From NCBI GenBank assembly GCA_035474375.1, contig DATINJ010000047.1, positions 1 through 5,740 of the forward strand: DNA of 5,740 nt, given 5' to 3'. Numbering within the stretch: position 1 is the first letter of the stretch; every line of letters begins with the position of its first letter. The position numbers were made by a program, and so were the translations under genes. This document shows positions 1-5,213 of this stretch, in pieces. The stretch comes from JANNPJ01 sp035474375. GTDB lineage: Bacteria > Actinomycetota > Actinomycetes > Actinomycetales > Kineosporiaceae. A model generated the notes under the pieces. It did not search any database and was not told where the DNA came from. It saw only the letters and a program-made list of their open reading frames with translations.

Positions 1-840
1 CCGGGCCCGGCCGAGCTGATCTGGCTGACCCGGCCGGGGATGTACGACATCCCGGAGACGCGCTACCACCAGGACCCCGTGCCGGGTGGGTCGCTGTCCT
101 CGACGGTGGCCCGCCACCTCATCTCGATGACCCCGGCCGAGGCCAAGCACCAGATGGACAACCCGCCCGCGCACAAGGACGCCTGGGACCTCGGGTCCGT
201 CTTCCACGGCATCGTCCTCGGGCGGGGCGCCCGATGCCAGGTATTCCCGGGCGCGTGGAACACGAACAAGATCAAGGACGAGATCAAGGCTGCTCGCGCT
301 GCGGGCCTGATCCCGCTCAAGCCAGATGGGCTCGAGAAAGCAAAGGCGATGGCGGCGGCCGTCGCCCGGCACCCGATCGCGGGCCCGCTGTTCCGGGCGA
401 AGCACGGGATGGCCGAGCAGACGATCGTGTCGACGCACGAGCGGACCGGGATCCCGCTGCGCTCGATGATCGACTGGGTCGACCTGGACCCGAAGCGGAA
501 GCCGCTGATCGTCGATCTCAAGTCGACGAAAAATGTTTCTCCGCGCGGACTCTGGCTCGCCATCAAGGAATACCTCTACTACATGCAGGACCCGTTCTAC
601 CGCAACCAGGTCGCTTCCCTCGGTCACGACCCGACCGACGTCGGGTTCGCCTTCGTGTGCGTCGACTCCGAACCGCCGCACCTGGTGAACGTCGCCAAGC
701 TCTCCGACGAGTACCTCGCCAAGGGCTGGGAGCACAACGAGCAGGCAATCGATCTGTGGGTTCGCTGCACCGAAACCGACACCTGGCCGGAGTATCCGGC
801 CGAGGTCGTCGAGATCGAGATGCCGGGGTGGATGGCATGA
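1..840 (+). CDS. RecE-like PD-(D/E)XK exonuclease, 5' partial
   Basis: This is probably the phage exonuclease that resects double-stranded DNA ends to give single strands for the annealing protein encoded at 1125. Numbered from the ATG at 40, visible motifs are G52-S-V-F-H56 (the family's early His motif), E126, R141 and D145 in an RSMIDW strand, the D159-L-K161 active-site strand, and a Q183-xxx-Y187 motif in a YYMQDPFY helix. These fit the RecE/DUF3799 branch of the PD-(D/E)XK superfamily. The frame is open back to base 1, and PGMYDIPETRYH...SLSS matches the usual N-terminal PGxYD-xxx-YH...S-S signature of RecE-type nucleases, with the ATG at 40 in the middle of it. That ATG also lacks a good Shine-Dalgarno, so the real start is probably upstream of the window. 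The 3' end overlaps the next gene by 4 nt. The nuclease fold is well supported; exact exonuclease polarity is inferred. Confidence 0.85.
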   Translation, partial: PGPAELIWLTRPGMYDIPETRYHQDPVPGGSLSSTVARHLISMTPAEAKHQMDNPPAHKDAWDLGSVFHGIVLGRGARCQVFPGAWNTNKIKDEIKAARAAGLIPLKPDGLEKAKAMAAAVARHPIAGPLFRAKHGMAEQTIVSTHERTGIPLRSMIDWVDLDPKRKPLIVDLKSTKNVSPRGLWLAIKEYLYYMQDPFYRNQVASLGHDPTDVGFAFVCVDSEPPHLVNVAKLSDEYLAKGWEHNEQAIDLWVRCTETDTWPEYPAEVVEIEMPGWMA

Positions 841-1121
841 CCACGACCTCGCAGCTCGTCGCCGCGCTCACCGACCGCATCGCCGCCGCCCTGGCCATCC
901 ACCGGCCGTGCCACACCGCAGCGACCGAGCCGTGGGCTTGCCCTCGGGCCCACTACGGCCTCTGGGGCTACCACGGCAGCACACCCGGGCGCCACCAGAC
1001 CGGGATCCCCGACCCCACCCAGCCCGCCGTGTGCGTGTCCTGCAGCCACACCTACCCCTGCCCGACCGCGCAGGCCCTCGGCGTGCCCGCACCCGAACCG
1101 ACCACCACTCAGGAGACCTGA
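837..1121 (+). CDS. small Cys/His-rich protein, putative zinc-binding
   Basis: This 94-residue protein of unknown function starts at the ATG of an ATGA overlap with the nuclease stop. An N-terminal helical stretch (about 5-20) is followed by IHRPCH (21-26), W33-A-C35-P, and a tail CVSCSHTYPCPTAQALG with C66, C69 and C75. Six histidines (22, 26, 39, 46, 53, 71) add possible metal ligands. H22 plus C66/C69/C75 is the most likely zinc site, as in the H...CxxC...(W/Y)PC tails common in small actinobacteriophage proteins. The last 14 residues are Pro/Thr-rich and probably disordered. The gene lies between the nuclease and the RecT-like gene, so it may be an accessory DNA- or protein-binding factor for recombination, but no function can be assigned. 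The same tail recurs in the protein encoded at 2263. Confidence 0.8.
   Translation: MTTTSQLVAALTDRIAAALAIHRPCHTAATEPWACPRAHYGLWGYHGSTPGRHQTGIPDPTQPAVCVSCSHTYPCPTAQALGVPAPEPTTTQET
1056..1078 (+). repeat. 23-bp perfect direct repeat, copy 1
   Basis: This stretch encodes PCPTAQAL at residues 74-81 of the Cys/His protein and is identical at every base to 2674-2696. The next bases remain similar (both continue as a G-V codon pair). The match includes third codon positions, so it points to recent duplication or exchange more than to protein-level convergence. Confidence 0.9.
1111..1115 (+). promoter_or_regulatory. ribosome binding site for the RecT-like gene
   Basis: AGGAG lies 9 nt before the GTG at 1125 and inside the last codons of the preceding gene. 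It fixes GTG 1125 as the start of the RecT-like protein and is one of the stronger Shine-Dalgarno matches in the window. This is also the only junction that does not overlap (3-nt gap). Confidence 0.75.
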
Positions 1122-1124
1122 CCC

Positions 1125-2270
1125 GTGACGATCGAAACAATCAGCACCACTGGGCAACTCGCGCACATCCCGGTGGTGACTGGCGGAGACCTTCCCGGCC
1201 TCGCCGTCCTGCAGCAGTGGGCCGACGCGAACGACCAGGCAACTCGACTGGTCTCCCAGTGGATCTGGACCGACCTGGTGCCGCTGCACCATTGGCCGCA
1301 GCCGGCCGGGGTGTCCCGCAAGGAGTTCCCGAACCCGCGGCTGAAGCACCCGCGTGAGTCCGACGAGGACTACCGCCGGCGCGCTGAGATCGCCACGGCC
1401 TCGGCGGCCGGGACCGTGCTGCGCGGCATCGGGTTCGGGCTGTCGCCGAACATCGCGCTGGAGCAGATGCACAGCATCCACGGCACGATCGGGATGAAGA
1501 CCAAGCTCAAGCACGCGCTCGCCATCTCGCGCGGCCGGAAGGCCTGGGACGTGCTGCTTTCGGAGGAGGAGGTGAGGTGCGCGGGGATTCTCCCGGCGAC
1601 GGGTGAGGTCATCGAGATCGGCGTGACGATGGCGCAGGCCCGCAAGGCCAAATGGACCGAGAACGCGGCGTACGAGAAGACCCCGATTGACATGCTGTGG
1701 GCTCGGGCGATGAGCCGGGTCTTGGACCGGGTGGCCGGGGACATCCTGTTCGGGCTCGCTTCGATCGAGGACATCGACCCCGAACCCGACGAGCCGGGCC
1801 AGGCCACAGTCACCAACGTCACCGCGAGCGACATCAAGGCCCGGGTCGCCCCGGCCGCTGCGGTTATCGAGCCGGTGCCGACCACCCAGCCCACCGCCGA
1901 GCCCGATGCCCAGCCCGATGCCGAGACTGCTTCGGTGGTAGAGCCCACACAAGAGCCGCCGACCGACCTAGGCTCGGCCGAAGAGCTAATCGACCTGGCT
2001 CAGAACCGCCGGCTGCACGCGTTGCTGCGCAAGCTCGACCTCGGCAGCGAAGCTGACAAGGCGGCCGCCCTGGCGGCCATCTCGTACATCGTGAAGCGGC
2101 CGATCGACTCGACGAAGTTCATCACGACGGCCGAGGCCGGCCCGCTGCTCGACCGCCTGGACGAGCTGTCGAAGAAGCCCGAGGCCAAGTGGCGGGCCGA
2201 GATCCGGTTCATGGTGACCCCCGACGCGAACGGCCAGCTGCCGATGCCCGAAGGCAGCGACCGTGGCTGA
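1125..2270 (+). CDS. RecT-like single-strand annealing recombinase
   Basis: This 381-residue protein is probably a single-strand DNA annealing protein that works with the upstream nuclease. Residues about 95-216 carry the core: a GIGFGLSPNIALEQMHSIHG segment (101-120) resembling the G-x-x-P-xxA...I..I.G motif of RecT-type proteins, then T168-M-A-QARKAKW...Y183...P187-xxMLWARAMSRVLDRVAGDILFGL, the typical aromatic, ML-x-x-RA, R and G-L signature of that superfamily. Residues about 217-285 form an acidic Pro/Glu/Ala/Thr-rich linker. Residues about 285-350 form a separate helical module (RRLHALLRKL...STKFITTAEAGPLLDRL) of a kind often attached to actinobacterial phage recombination proteins. GTG 1125 is chosen because of the AGGAG upstream. 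The 3' end overlaps the next gene by 8 nt. Family assignment rests on motif pattern and on adjacency to the RecE-like nuclease. Confidence 0.78.
   Translation: MTIETISTTGQLAHIPVVTGGDLPGLAVLQQWADANDQATRLVSQWIWTDLVPLHHWPQPAGVSRKEFPNPRLKHPRESDEDYRRRAEIATASAAGTVLRGIGFGLSPNIALEQMHSIHGTIGMKTKLKHALAISRGRKAWDVLLSEEEVRCAGILPATGEVIEIGVTMAQARKAKWTENAAYEKTPIDMLWARAMSRVLDRVAGDILFGLASIEDIDPEPDEPGQATVTNVTASDIKARVAPAAAVIEPVPTTQPTAEPDAQPDAETASVVEPTQEPPTDLGSAEELIDLAQNRRLHALLRKLDLGSEADKAAALAAISYIVKRPIDSTKFITTAEAGPLLDRLDELSKKPEAKWRAEIRFMVTPDANGQLPMPEGSDRG
1899..1922 (+). repeat. 12-nt tandem duplication in the RecT-like linker
   Basis: Two adjacent 12-nt units, GAGCCCGATGCC and CAGCCCGATGCC, differ at one base and encode EPDA-QPDA (residues 259-266). 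They sit in the disordered linker, where in-frame copy-number change would be tolerated. Confidence 0.7.
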
Positions 2271-2712
2271 CGGCCAGTGCGTAACGGTGTGCCGGGCCGA
2301 CGAGGCTCCGGGCCGGTGCATCGACATCACTGAACCGATACCGACTTTCGGGACGGACTACCGGTCCAAGGCCGGGGCGTTCTACCGGTCCGAGGCCGAA
2401 CGCATCCACGGCGCACTGATCGCCTCGCTGCCCGGCGGCACCCTCGACCAGCTGTTCGCCGTGATGGCCGCCGACCGGGCGTCCCTCCTCAGGGTTCCGC
2501 GCCCGGCGGGTCCTGCCGGACCATGCGCCGATCCGATCGAGTGCGGCCATGAAGCCGCGCTAGGGGAAGCCGAAGAGCAGCGACGTCGCGCACTGGAGAT
2601 CCACAAGCCGAGCGAGTTCAACGACCAGGAGTGCGCGGGCTGCATCGGCAGCGACGAGAACCCCCTCGACTGGCCCTGCCCGACCGCGCAGGCCCTGGGG
2701 GTGACCGCGTGA
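2263..2712 (+). CDS. hypothetical phage protein with Cys-rich C-terminal module
   Basis: This 149-residue protein of unknown function starts at GTG 2263, within the last 8 nt of the RecT-like gene; AAGG at 2251-2254 is a plausible Shine-Dalgarno. Cysteines 6, 10 and 19 are near the N-terminus. Residues 33-80 form a helical region (AGAFYRSEAERIHGALIASLPGGTLDQLF...RASLLRV) resembling a pattern common in small actinobacteriophage proteins. C88, C94 and H96 follow. The C-terminus has H114 (IHKP), C124-AG-C127 and WPCPTAQALGV (C139), a likely single zinc site. This tail matches the end of the protein encoded at 837, including a 23-bp identical DNA stretch. The long Cys count suggests one or two metal sites, but no ligand set is proven. 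Its place directly after the RecT-like gene suggests a role in the same DNA-processing module. Confidence 0.78.
   Translation: MADGQCVTVCRADEAPGRCIDITEPIPTFGTDYRSKAGAFYRSEAERIHGALIASLPGGTLDQLFAVMAADRASLLRVPRPAGPAGPCADPIECGHEAALGEAEEQRRRALEIHKPSEFNDQECAGCIGSDENPLDWPCPTAQALGVTA
2358..2397 (+). repeat. 16-nt direct repeat pair, 24-nt period
   Basis: CTACCGGTCCAAGGCC (2358-2373) and CTACCGGTCCGAGGCC (2382-2397) match at 15 of 16 bases and are separated by 8 nt. In the reading frame of the gene at 2263 they encode Y33-RSKA and Y41-RSEA, one amphipathic helical repeat. The copies are in phase, so an internal coding duplication is the simplest reading. Confidence 0.75.
2674..2696 (+). repeat. 23-bp perfect direct repeat, copy 2
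   Basis: This is the partner of 1056-1078. It encodes PCPTAQAL at residues 138-145 of the protein encoded at 2263, at the same place relative to the CxxC pair and close to the C-terminus. The two copies are 1,618 bp apart, in the same orientation, and flank the RecT-like gene. Confidence 0.9.
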
Positions 2713-2984
2713 TCCGCACCCTCTGGTTGGTCGCCCATTCGACCGGAGCCGGGGTCGTCATTGCCGGGATCATCGGGAACCGGTGGCACGGATGGTTGAA
2801 CCGCCCGTGGTGGTACGTAGTCGCCACCCTCACTGCCGCTAGCTCGACCGGTTGGAGCCTCGCCACCGGCAGGCTGCCCCTGGCCGCCCTGTACTCGGTC
2901 ACCACCCTGCTGGCCGGGGCGTTCGGGGTCGTGACAGCACGCCGCACCCAGTCCAGGCGTGTCGAGAGATGGGACGGGTCATGA
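2709..2984 (+). CDS. small three-helix membrane protein
   Basis: This 91-residue protein starts at GTG 2709, in a GTGA overlap with the preceding stop; GGGGG at 2697-2701 may serve as Shine-Dalgarno. Three hydrophobic segments are visible: about 4-23 (TLWLVAHSTGAGVVIAGIIG), 34-52 (WWYVVATLTAASSTGWSLA) and 56-76 (LPLAALYSVTTLLAGAFGVV). A basic C-terminal tail (RRTQSRRVER, 79-88) should lie in the cytoplasm by the positive-inside rule. It has no signal peptidase site, catalytic motif or family I recognise. It resembles the small phage membrane proteins of unknown role found in early operons. A holin-like role is possible from topology alone, but no endolysin is nearby, so it is not proposed here. 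Confidence 0.72.
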   Translation: MIRTLWLVAHSTGAGVVIAGIIGNRWHGWLNRPWWYVVATLTAASSTGWSLATGRLPLAALYSVTTLLAGAFGVVTARRTQSRRVERWDGS

Positions 2985-3184
2985 GGGCCCGCCGGGAGCG
3001 CGCCGTGGCGCACTCCAACCTTCTGACGCTGCGAGCTCTCGACGCAGCCGGTGGCCGGGACCTCGGTGCCGGAGCCGAGTTCCTCACGGCAGCGATCGAG
3101 TTCACCAAGCCGCGTCCGTCGTGGTGGCGACGCGAGCAGATCCAGCGCGTCAAGCGCCGAGCAGAGAAGAGGTGGCCGGCATGA
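2981..3184 (+). CDS. small basic hypothetical protein
   Basis: This 67-residue, strongly basic protein is not recognised. It begins MRARRERAVAHSNLLTLRAL and ends with a KPRPSWWRREQIQRVKRRAEKRW tail segment rich in Arg, Lys and Trp (43-65). The middle (about 10-42) is predicted helical by eye. The ATG at 2981 gives the same 4-nt ATGA overlap seen at other junctions. An in-frame ATG at 2969 would add four residues (MGRV) and overlap the upstream gene by 16 nt; neither has a strong Shine-Dalgarno. The charge suggests nucleic-acid binding or membrane-surface contact, which is inference only. It sits between two membrane-protein genes. Confidence 0.65.
   Translation: MRARRERAVAHSNLLTLRALDAAGGRDLGAGAEFLTAAIEFTKPRPSWWRREQIQRVKRRAEKRWPA
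3164..3172 (+). promoter_or_regulatory. ribosome binding site for the 45-residue gene
   Basis: GAGAAGAGG, with the AAGAGG core at 3167-3172, lies 8 nt before ATG 3181. It supports translation of a gene short enough to be missed otherwise. Confidence 0.65.
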
Positions 3185-3318
3185 CCGCGACCCTGCGCAA
3201 GCCCGGCACGTGGGTGCTGGCCATCGTCCTGGTCGGGTTCACCCAGGCCGGTGTCCGCTGCGGTGACACGACCTTCCCGCACGGCCGGATCAGCCACCAG
3301 GTGGTGATCGACCGGTGA
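3181..3318 (+). CDS. 45-residue single-helix membrane peptide
   Basis: The gene starts at the ATG of an ATGA overlap and has a good Shine-Dalgarno upstream. The product MTATLRKPGTWVLAIVLVGF... has a short basic N-terminus (R6, K7), one hydrophobic segment at about 10-24, a single C27, and a polar 18-residue end. The R-K then hydrophobic order suits an N-in anchor or an uncleaved signal. The GVRC context is a poor lipobox, so a lipoprotein is unlikely. No family is recognised. The neat fit between both neighbours (4-nt overlaps at each end) and the Shine-Dalgarno are the evidence that this is a real gene. Confidence 0.62.
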   Translation: MTATLRKPGTWVLAIVLVGFTQAGVRCGDTTFPHGRISHQVVIDR

Positions 3319-3596
3319 GCGGCACCCGCGTCACGGCCGACGCCGGCGAAGGAGAGCAGCCGGTTGCCCACCACCTGCGCCATCCCTGCCCCGGATGCGC
3401 GACACCGATTCAGATCCAGAGGTTCGCGTGCGGTGGGTGCTGGCGCCGTATCCCCGGCAACTTGCGCACGGCGATCGCCCGCTCGTGGGGGCGCCGGCTG
3501 AACGGCGTCACCGGCGCGGTCGGCGAGCACCTGAGCGCGAAAACCGCTGCCGTCGAGTGGCTGGAGCAGCACCCCCGAGAGGAAGGCCACAAATGA
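3315..3596 (+). CDS. small zinc-ribbon protein
   Basis: This 93-residue protein has a four-cysteine ribbon, C25-PG-C28 and C39-GG-C42, separated by ten residues and followed directly by W43 and R-I-P-x-x-L. The pattern CxxC-x10-CxxCW-x-x-(L/I)P-xxL-R-xAI is common in small actinobacteriophage proteins. The rest (about 48-90) is helical and basic, then acidic. It most likely binds DNA, RNA or a protein partner through the ribbon; the target is unknown. GTG 3315 overlaps the upstream stop by 4 nt, with a modest AGGTGG at 3299-3304. It directly precedes the RusA gene and overlaps it by 4 nt, so the two are probably co-translated. Confidence 0.75.
   Translation: MSGTRVTADAGEGEQPVAHHLRHPCPGCATPIQIQRFACGGCWRRIPGNLRTAIARSWGRRLNGVTGAVGEHLSAKTAAVEWLEQHPREEGHK
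3577..3586 (+). promoter_or_regulatory. ribosome binding site for rusA-like gene
   Basis: GAGAGGAAGG ends 6 nt before ATG 3593. It decides the start of the RusA-like protein over an upstream in-frame ATG at 3395, which would run through the zinc-ribbon gene in another frame. Confidence 0.75.
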
Positions 3597-4126
3597 GCGC
3601 ACACCTGACACCGTTGTTGTTCACAGTGGTGGCCGTCCCGAAGCCGCAGGGCAGCAAGCGGGCGTTCATGACCAAGCCTGGGCCCGACTCCGGAAAGACA
3701 CCAAAGGCCGTCATGACCGACTCCGACAAGGAACCGCTGAAAGCGTTCCGCGAGGCGGTCCGGGGGTCCGCTATCAACGCCAAACCTGAGGGATTCGAAC
3801 CGTTCACCGGCCCACTGACCGTCGTGCTGGCGTTCGCTCTGCACAAGCCGAAGTACGCCGAGCGTGGGCCCCGGCAGTGGCCGATCAAGAAGACAGCAGG
3901 CGACATCGACAAGCTCACCCGCTCGGTTCTCGACGCCCTCACTGATGCCGCTGTGTTCGGCGACGACGGGCAGGTCGTCCGCCTGATCGTCGATAAGGAC
4001 TACCCGGGCACGGCCGAATCCGGGATGCAGACCAGCCCTGGCGTGCGCGTGCTCGTCCAGCCGCGCTACTCCGTGACGGGCGAGGACACACCCGAAATCA
4101 CCTACGAGGAAGGAACTTTGCTGTGA
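3593..4126 (+). CDS. rusA: RusA-family Holliday junction resolvase
   Basis: RusA-type enzymes are metal-dependent dimeric endonucleases that cut four-way DNA junctions. This 177-residue protein shows the family layout: an N-terminal strand with PKPQGSKR (16-23), a middle region that varies among members, and the conserved GDIDKLTRSVLDALTDAAVFGDD block (103-125). D104, D106 and D125 have the same spacing as the catalytic D70, D72 and D91 of E. coli RusA, followed by Q127-V and K135 on the next strand. The position of E. coli K76 is R110 here, a conservative change. E. coli RusA is about 120 residues, so this version has extra length in the middle and at the acidic C-terminus (EDTPEITYEE). It likely resolves junctions produced by recombination or replication in this module. 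Both ends overlap neighbours by 4 nt. Confidence 0.92.
   Translation: MSAHLTPLLFTVVAVPKPQGSKRAFMTKPGPDSGKTPKAVMTDSDKEPLKAFREAVRGSAINAKPEGFEPFTGPLTVVLAFALHKPKYAERGPRQWPIKKTAGDIDKLTRSVLDALTDAAVFGDDGQVVRLIVDKDYPGTAESGMQTSPGVRVLVQPRYSVTGEDTPEITYEEGTLL
4106..4114 (+). promoter_or_regulatory. ribosome binding site for clamp-like gene
   Basis: GAGGAAGGA lies 8 nt before GTG 4123, inside the last codons of the rusA-like gene. It is among the strongest Shine-Dalgarno matches in the window and supports high translation of the downstream protein, as a stoichiometric DNA-bound protein would need. Confidence 0.75.
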
Positions 4127-4875
4127 CCGTCACTCTCAAAGCCGATATCCAGGTCGCCACCCCCGACCTGCGCAACGCACTGCGGGCGGTGCTGCCGCTG
4201 TCGAACCCGCTGGTGACCGGTGACCACGACGCCGAGCACCGGGTGCGGTTCGCGTTCGTCGAGCACTGGCTGTTCGTCATCGCCTCGAACGGGTCCGGCA
4301 CCGCGCTGGCCAAGGTCGCGGTGAAGCAGGACTCCCGCACCATCGAGTTCACCGCCGAGGACGGGCCTATCGTCGTCGACCTCACCCCGCGCCGGGCCCG
4401 GCTGCTCCTGCAGCAGTTCAAGGCCAAGCCGTCCGACCCGGACGTTGGTCAGCTGATGGAGTTCGGAATCGATGTCGAGGACGGGACTTTCACCGTCTCC
4501 GACATCGGTGGTCTGTGGTCCGAGGGTGAAAGCAACCGGTACCCGATCGAGGACCCGTCAGATTCCTTCCCGGACGTCATCCGGATCACCGCCCAAGCCA
4601 TCGCCGGCATCGGCGCCACCCAGGTCGGCAAGCCGCTGGTGACCGATGGGCGGGTGCTGCGCCTGTTCGAGACCGCCAGCAGGGTGTACGACCAGCCCTT
4701 GCAGATCGAAGCCACCGGGTCCTCAGACAGCCGCGGCTTCACCGTCAGCTGCGGTCCGGACTTCCTCGGCACCCTCTCCAGCACCCACCAGGACGACGAC
4801 AGCCTGAGGAAACGCGACCGCAACCGAGTGGCCTGGCTTGAACTCATCCCGGCACAGAAGCTGGTGGCCGTCTGA
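4123..4875 (+). CDS. candidate beta-clamp-like (DnaN-like) protein
   Basis: This 250-residue protein resembles a DNA polymerase III beta sliding clamp in its strand pattern, though the similarity is weak. It has alternating beta strands and short helices: an N-terminal helix (TPDLRNALRAVLPL, 13-26), strands with HWLFVIASNGSGTALAKVAV (48-67), a helix RRARLLLQQF (90-99), then FTVSDIGG (123-130) and NRYPIEDPSDSFPDV (138-152), which recall the clamp's 'fP' loop. The end has LRLFETASRVYDQPLQIEATG (179-199) and FTVSCGPDFLGTLSSTH, similar in order to the final clamp domain. Bacterial beta clamps have three domains in about 370-400 residues; this has room for two. If a clamp, it would form a higher-order ring and tether a polymerase or nuclease. 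Alternative: an unrelated beta-rich phage protein. The start GTG overlaps rusA-like by 4 nt. Confidence 0.5.
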   Translation: MTVTLKADIQVATPDLRNALRAVLPLSNPLVTGDHDAEHRVRFAFVEHWLFVIASNGSGTALAKVAVKQDSRTIEFTAEDGPIVVDLTPRRARLLLQQFKAKPSDPDVGQLMEFGIDVEDGTFTVSDIGGLWSEGESNRYPIEDPSDSFPDVIRITAQAIAGIGATQVGKPLVTDGRVLRLFETASRVYDQPLQIEATGSSDSRGFTVSCGPDFLGTLSSTHQDDDSLRKRDRNRVAWLELIPAQKLVAV

Positions 4876-5213
4876 TGGGCCTCACGCAAATGCGGATCAC
4901 CGAGTACCAGGTGTCCTGCCTGCCCCTGGACGGCACCGAGCGCGGCTGGGGCGGCGTTTTCACCGTCCACGTCCAGTGGTCCGAGATCGGCGACCTGTGG
5001 GCCGTCCGCGCCAACGGGCGGGTCTACGACCGGGACGGCGTCGCGGAGTACGAGCCCATCCCTTCCGAGCGCGACGACGCGTTCCTCGAGCGGTTCCGGA
5101 TGGACCAGACGACCGCGATGGCCGTTGCCCACAGGGTCGCACCGCTGATCACCATCAACGGCACCACCGCGGCCCTTGCCGCCGAGCGACTGGCTAGCGC
5201 GGTGAACGGCTGA
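4875..5213 (+). CDS. hypothetical protein
   Basis: This 112-residue protein of unknown function starts at an ATG in a TGATG junction, so its translation is probably coupled to the preceding gene; there is no strong Shine-Dalgarno. An in-frame ATG at 4890 (M6, before RITEYQVSCLP) is an alternative start. The first half is beta-rich (ITEYQVSCLP, GGVFTVHVQW, LWAVRANGRVYD), then YEPIPSERDDAFLERFRMD (59-77), and a helical end (TTAMAVAHRVAPLITINGTTAALAAERL). The pattern of a beta-sandwich-like front, PSER and a helical APxxxxNG end recurs in small proteins of actinobacterial genomes and phages, but I cannot name a family with confidence. No catalytic motif is evident. Confidence 0.72.
   Translation: MGLTQMRITEYQVSCLPLDGTERGWGGVFTVHVQWSEIGDLWAVRANGRVYDRDGVAEYEPIPSERDDAFLERFRMDQTTAMAVAHRVAPLITINGTTAALAAERLASAVNG

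Noticed and set aside
1..10. A perfect 10-bp palindrome, CCGGGCCCGG, at the left edge.
   Set aside because: It is inside the nuclease reading frame, and short G/C palindromes are expected by chance in this composition. There is no T-run or flanking site.
528..540. An A/T-rich patch with an A5 run next to the DLKST active-site strand, considered as a frameshift or slippage site.
   Set aside because: The phase does not give a proper X-XXY-YYZ heptamer, the reading frame continues normally with conserved motifs, and no useful product would come from a shift.
234..836. An N-terminal extension of the 837 gene back to an ATG at 234.
   Set aside because: The extension is an Arg/Asp-rich out-of-frame reading of the nuclease gene. 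The ATGA start at 837 fits the packing of the operon.
624..1952. A long minus-strand open frame of 442 codons.
   Set aside because: It runs antisense to three well-supported genes, its Gly/Arg/Leu repeats mirror the Pro-rich linker on the other strand, and it has no recognisable motif. Long antisense frames are usual in GC-rich DNA.
3348..3366. A strong Shine-Dalgarno-like GAAGGAGAGC inside the zinc-ribbon gene, followed by a TTG at 3364.
   Set aside because: The TTG opens a frame of about 45 codons with no motif, and no ATG or GTG is at the right distance. It is probably a chance purine run in Gly-Glu-Gly-Glu codons.
3395..3592. An upstream start for the RusA-like protein at 3395.
   Set aside because: It would overlap the zinc-ribbon gene for nearly 200 nt in another frame, the residues do not look like RusA, and a strong Shine-Dalgarno marks ATG 3593.
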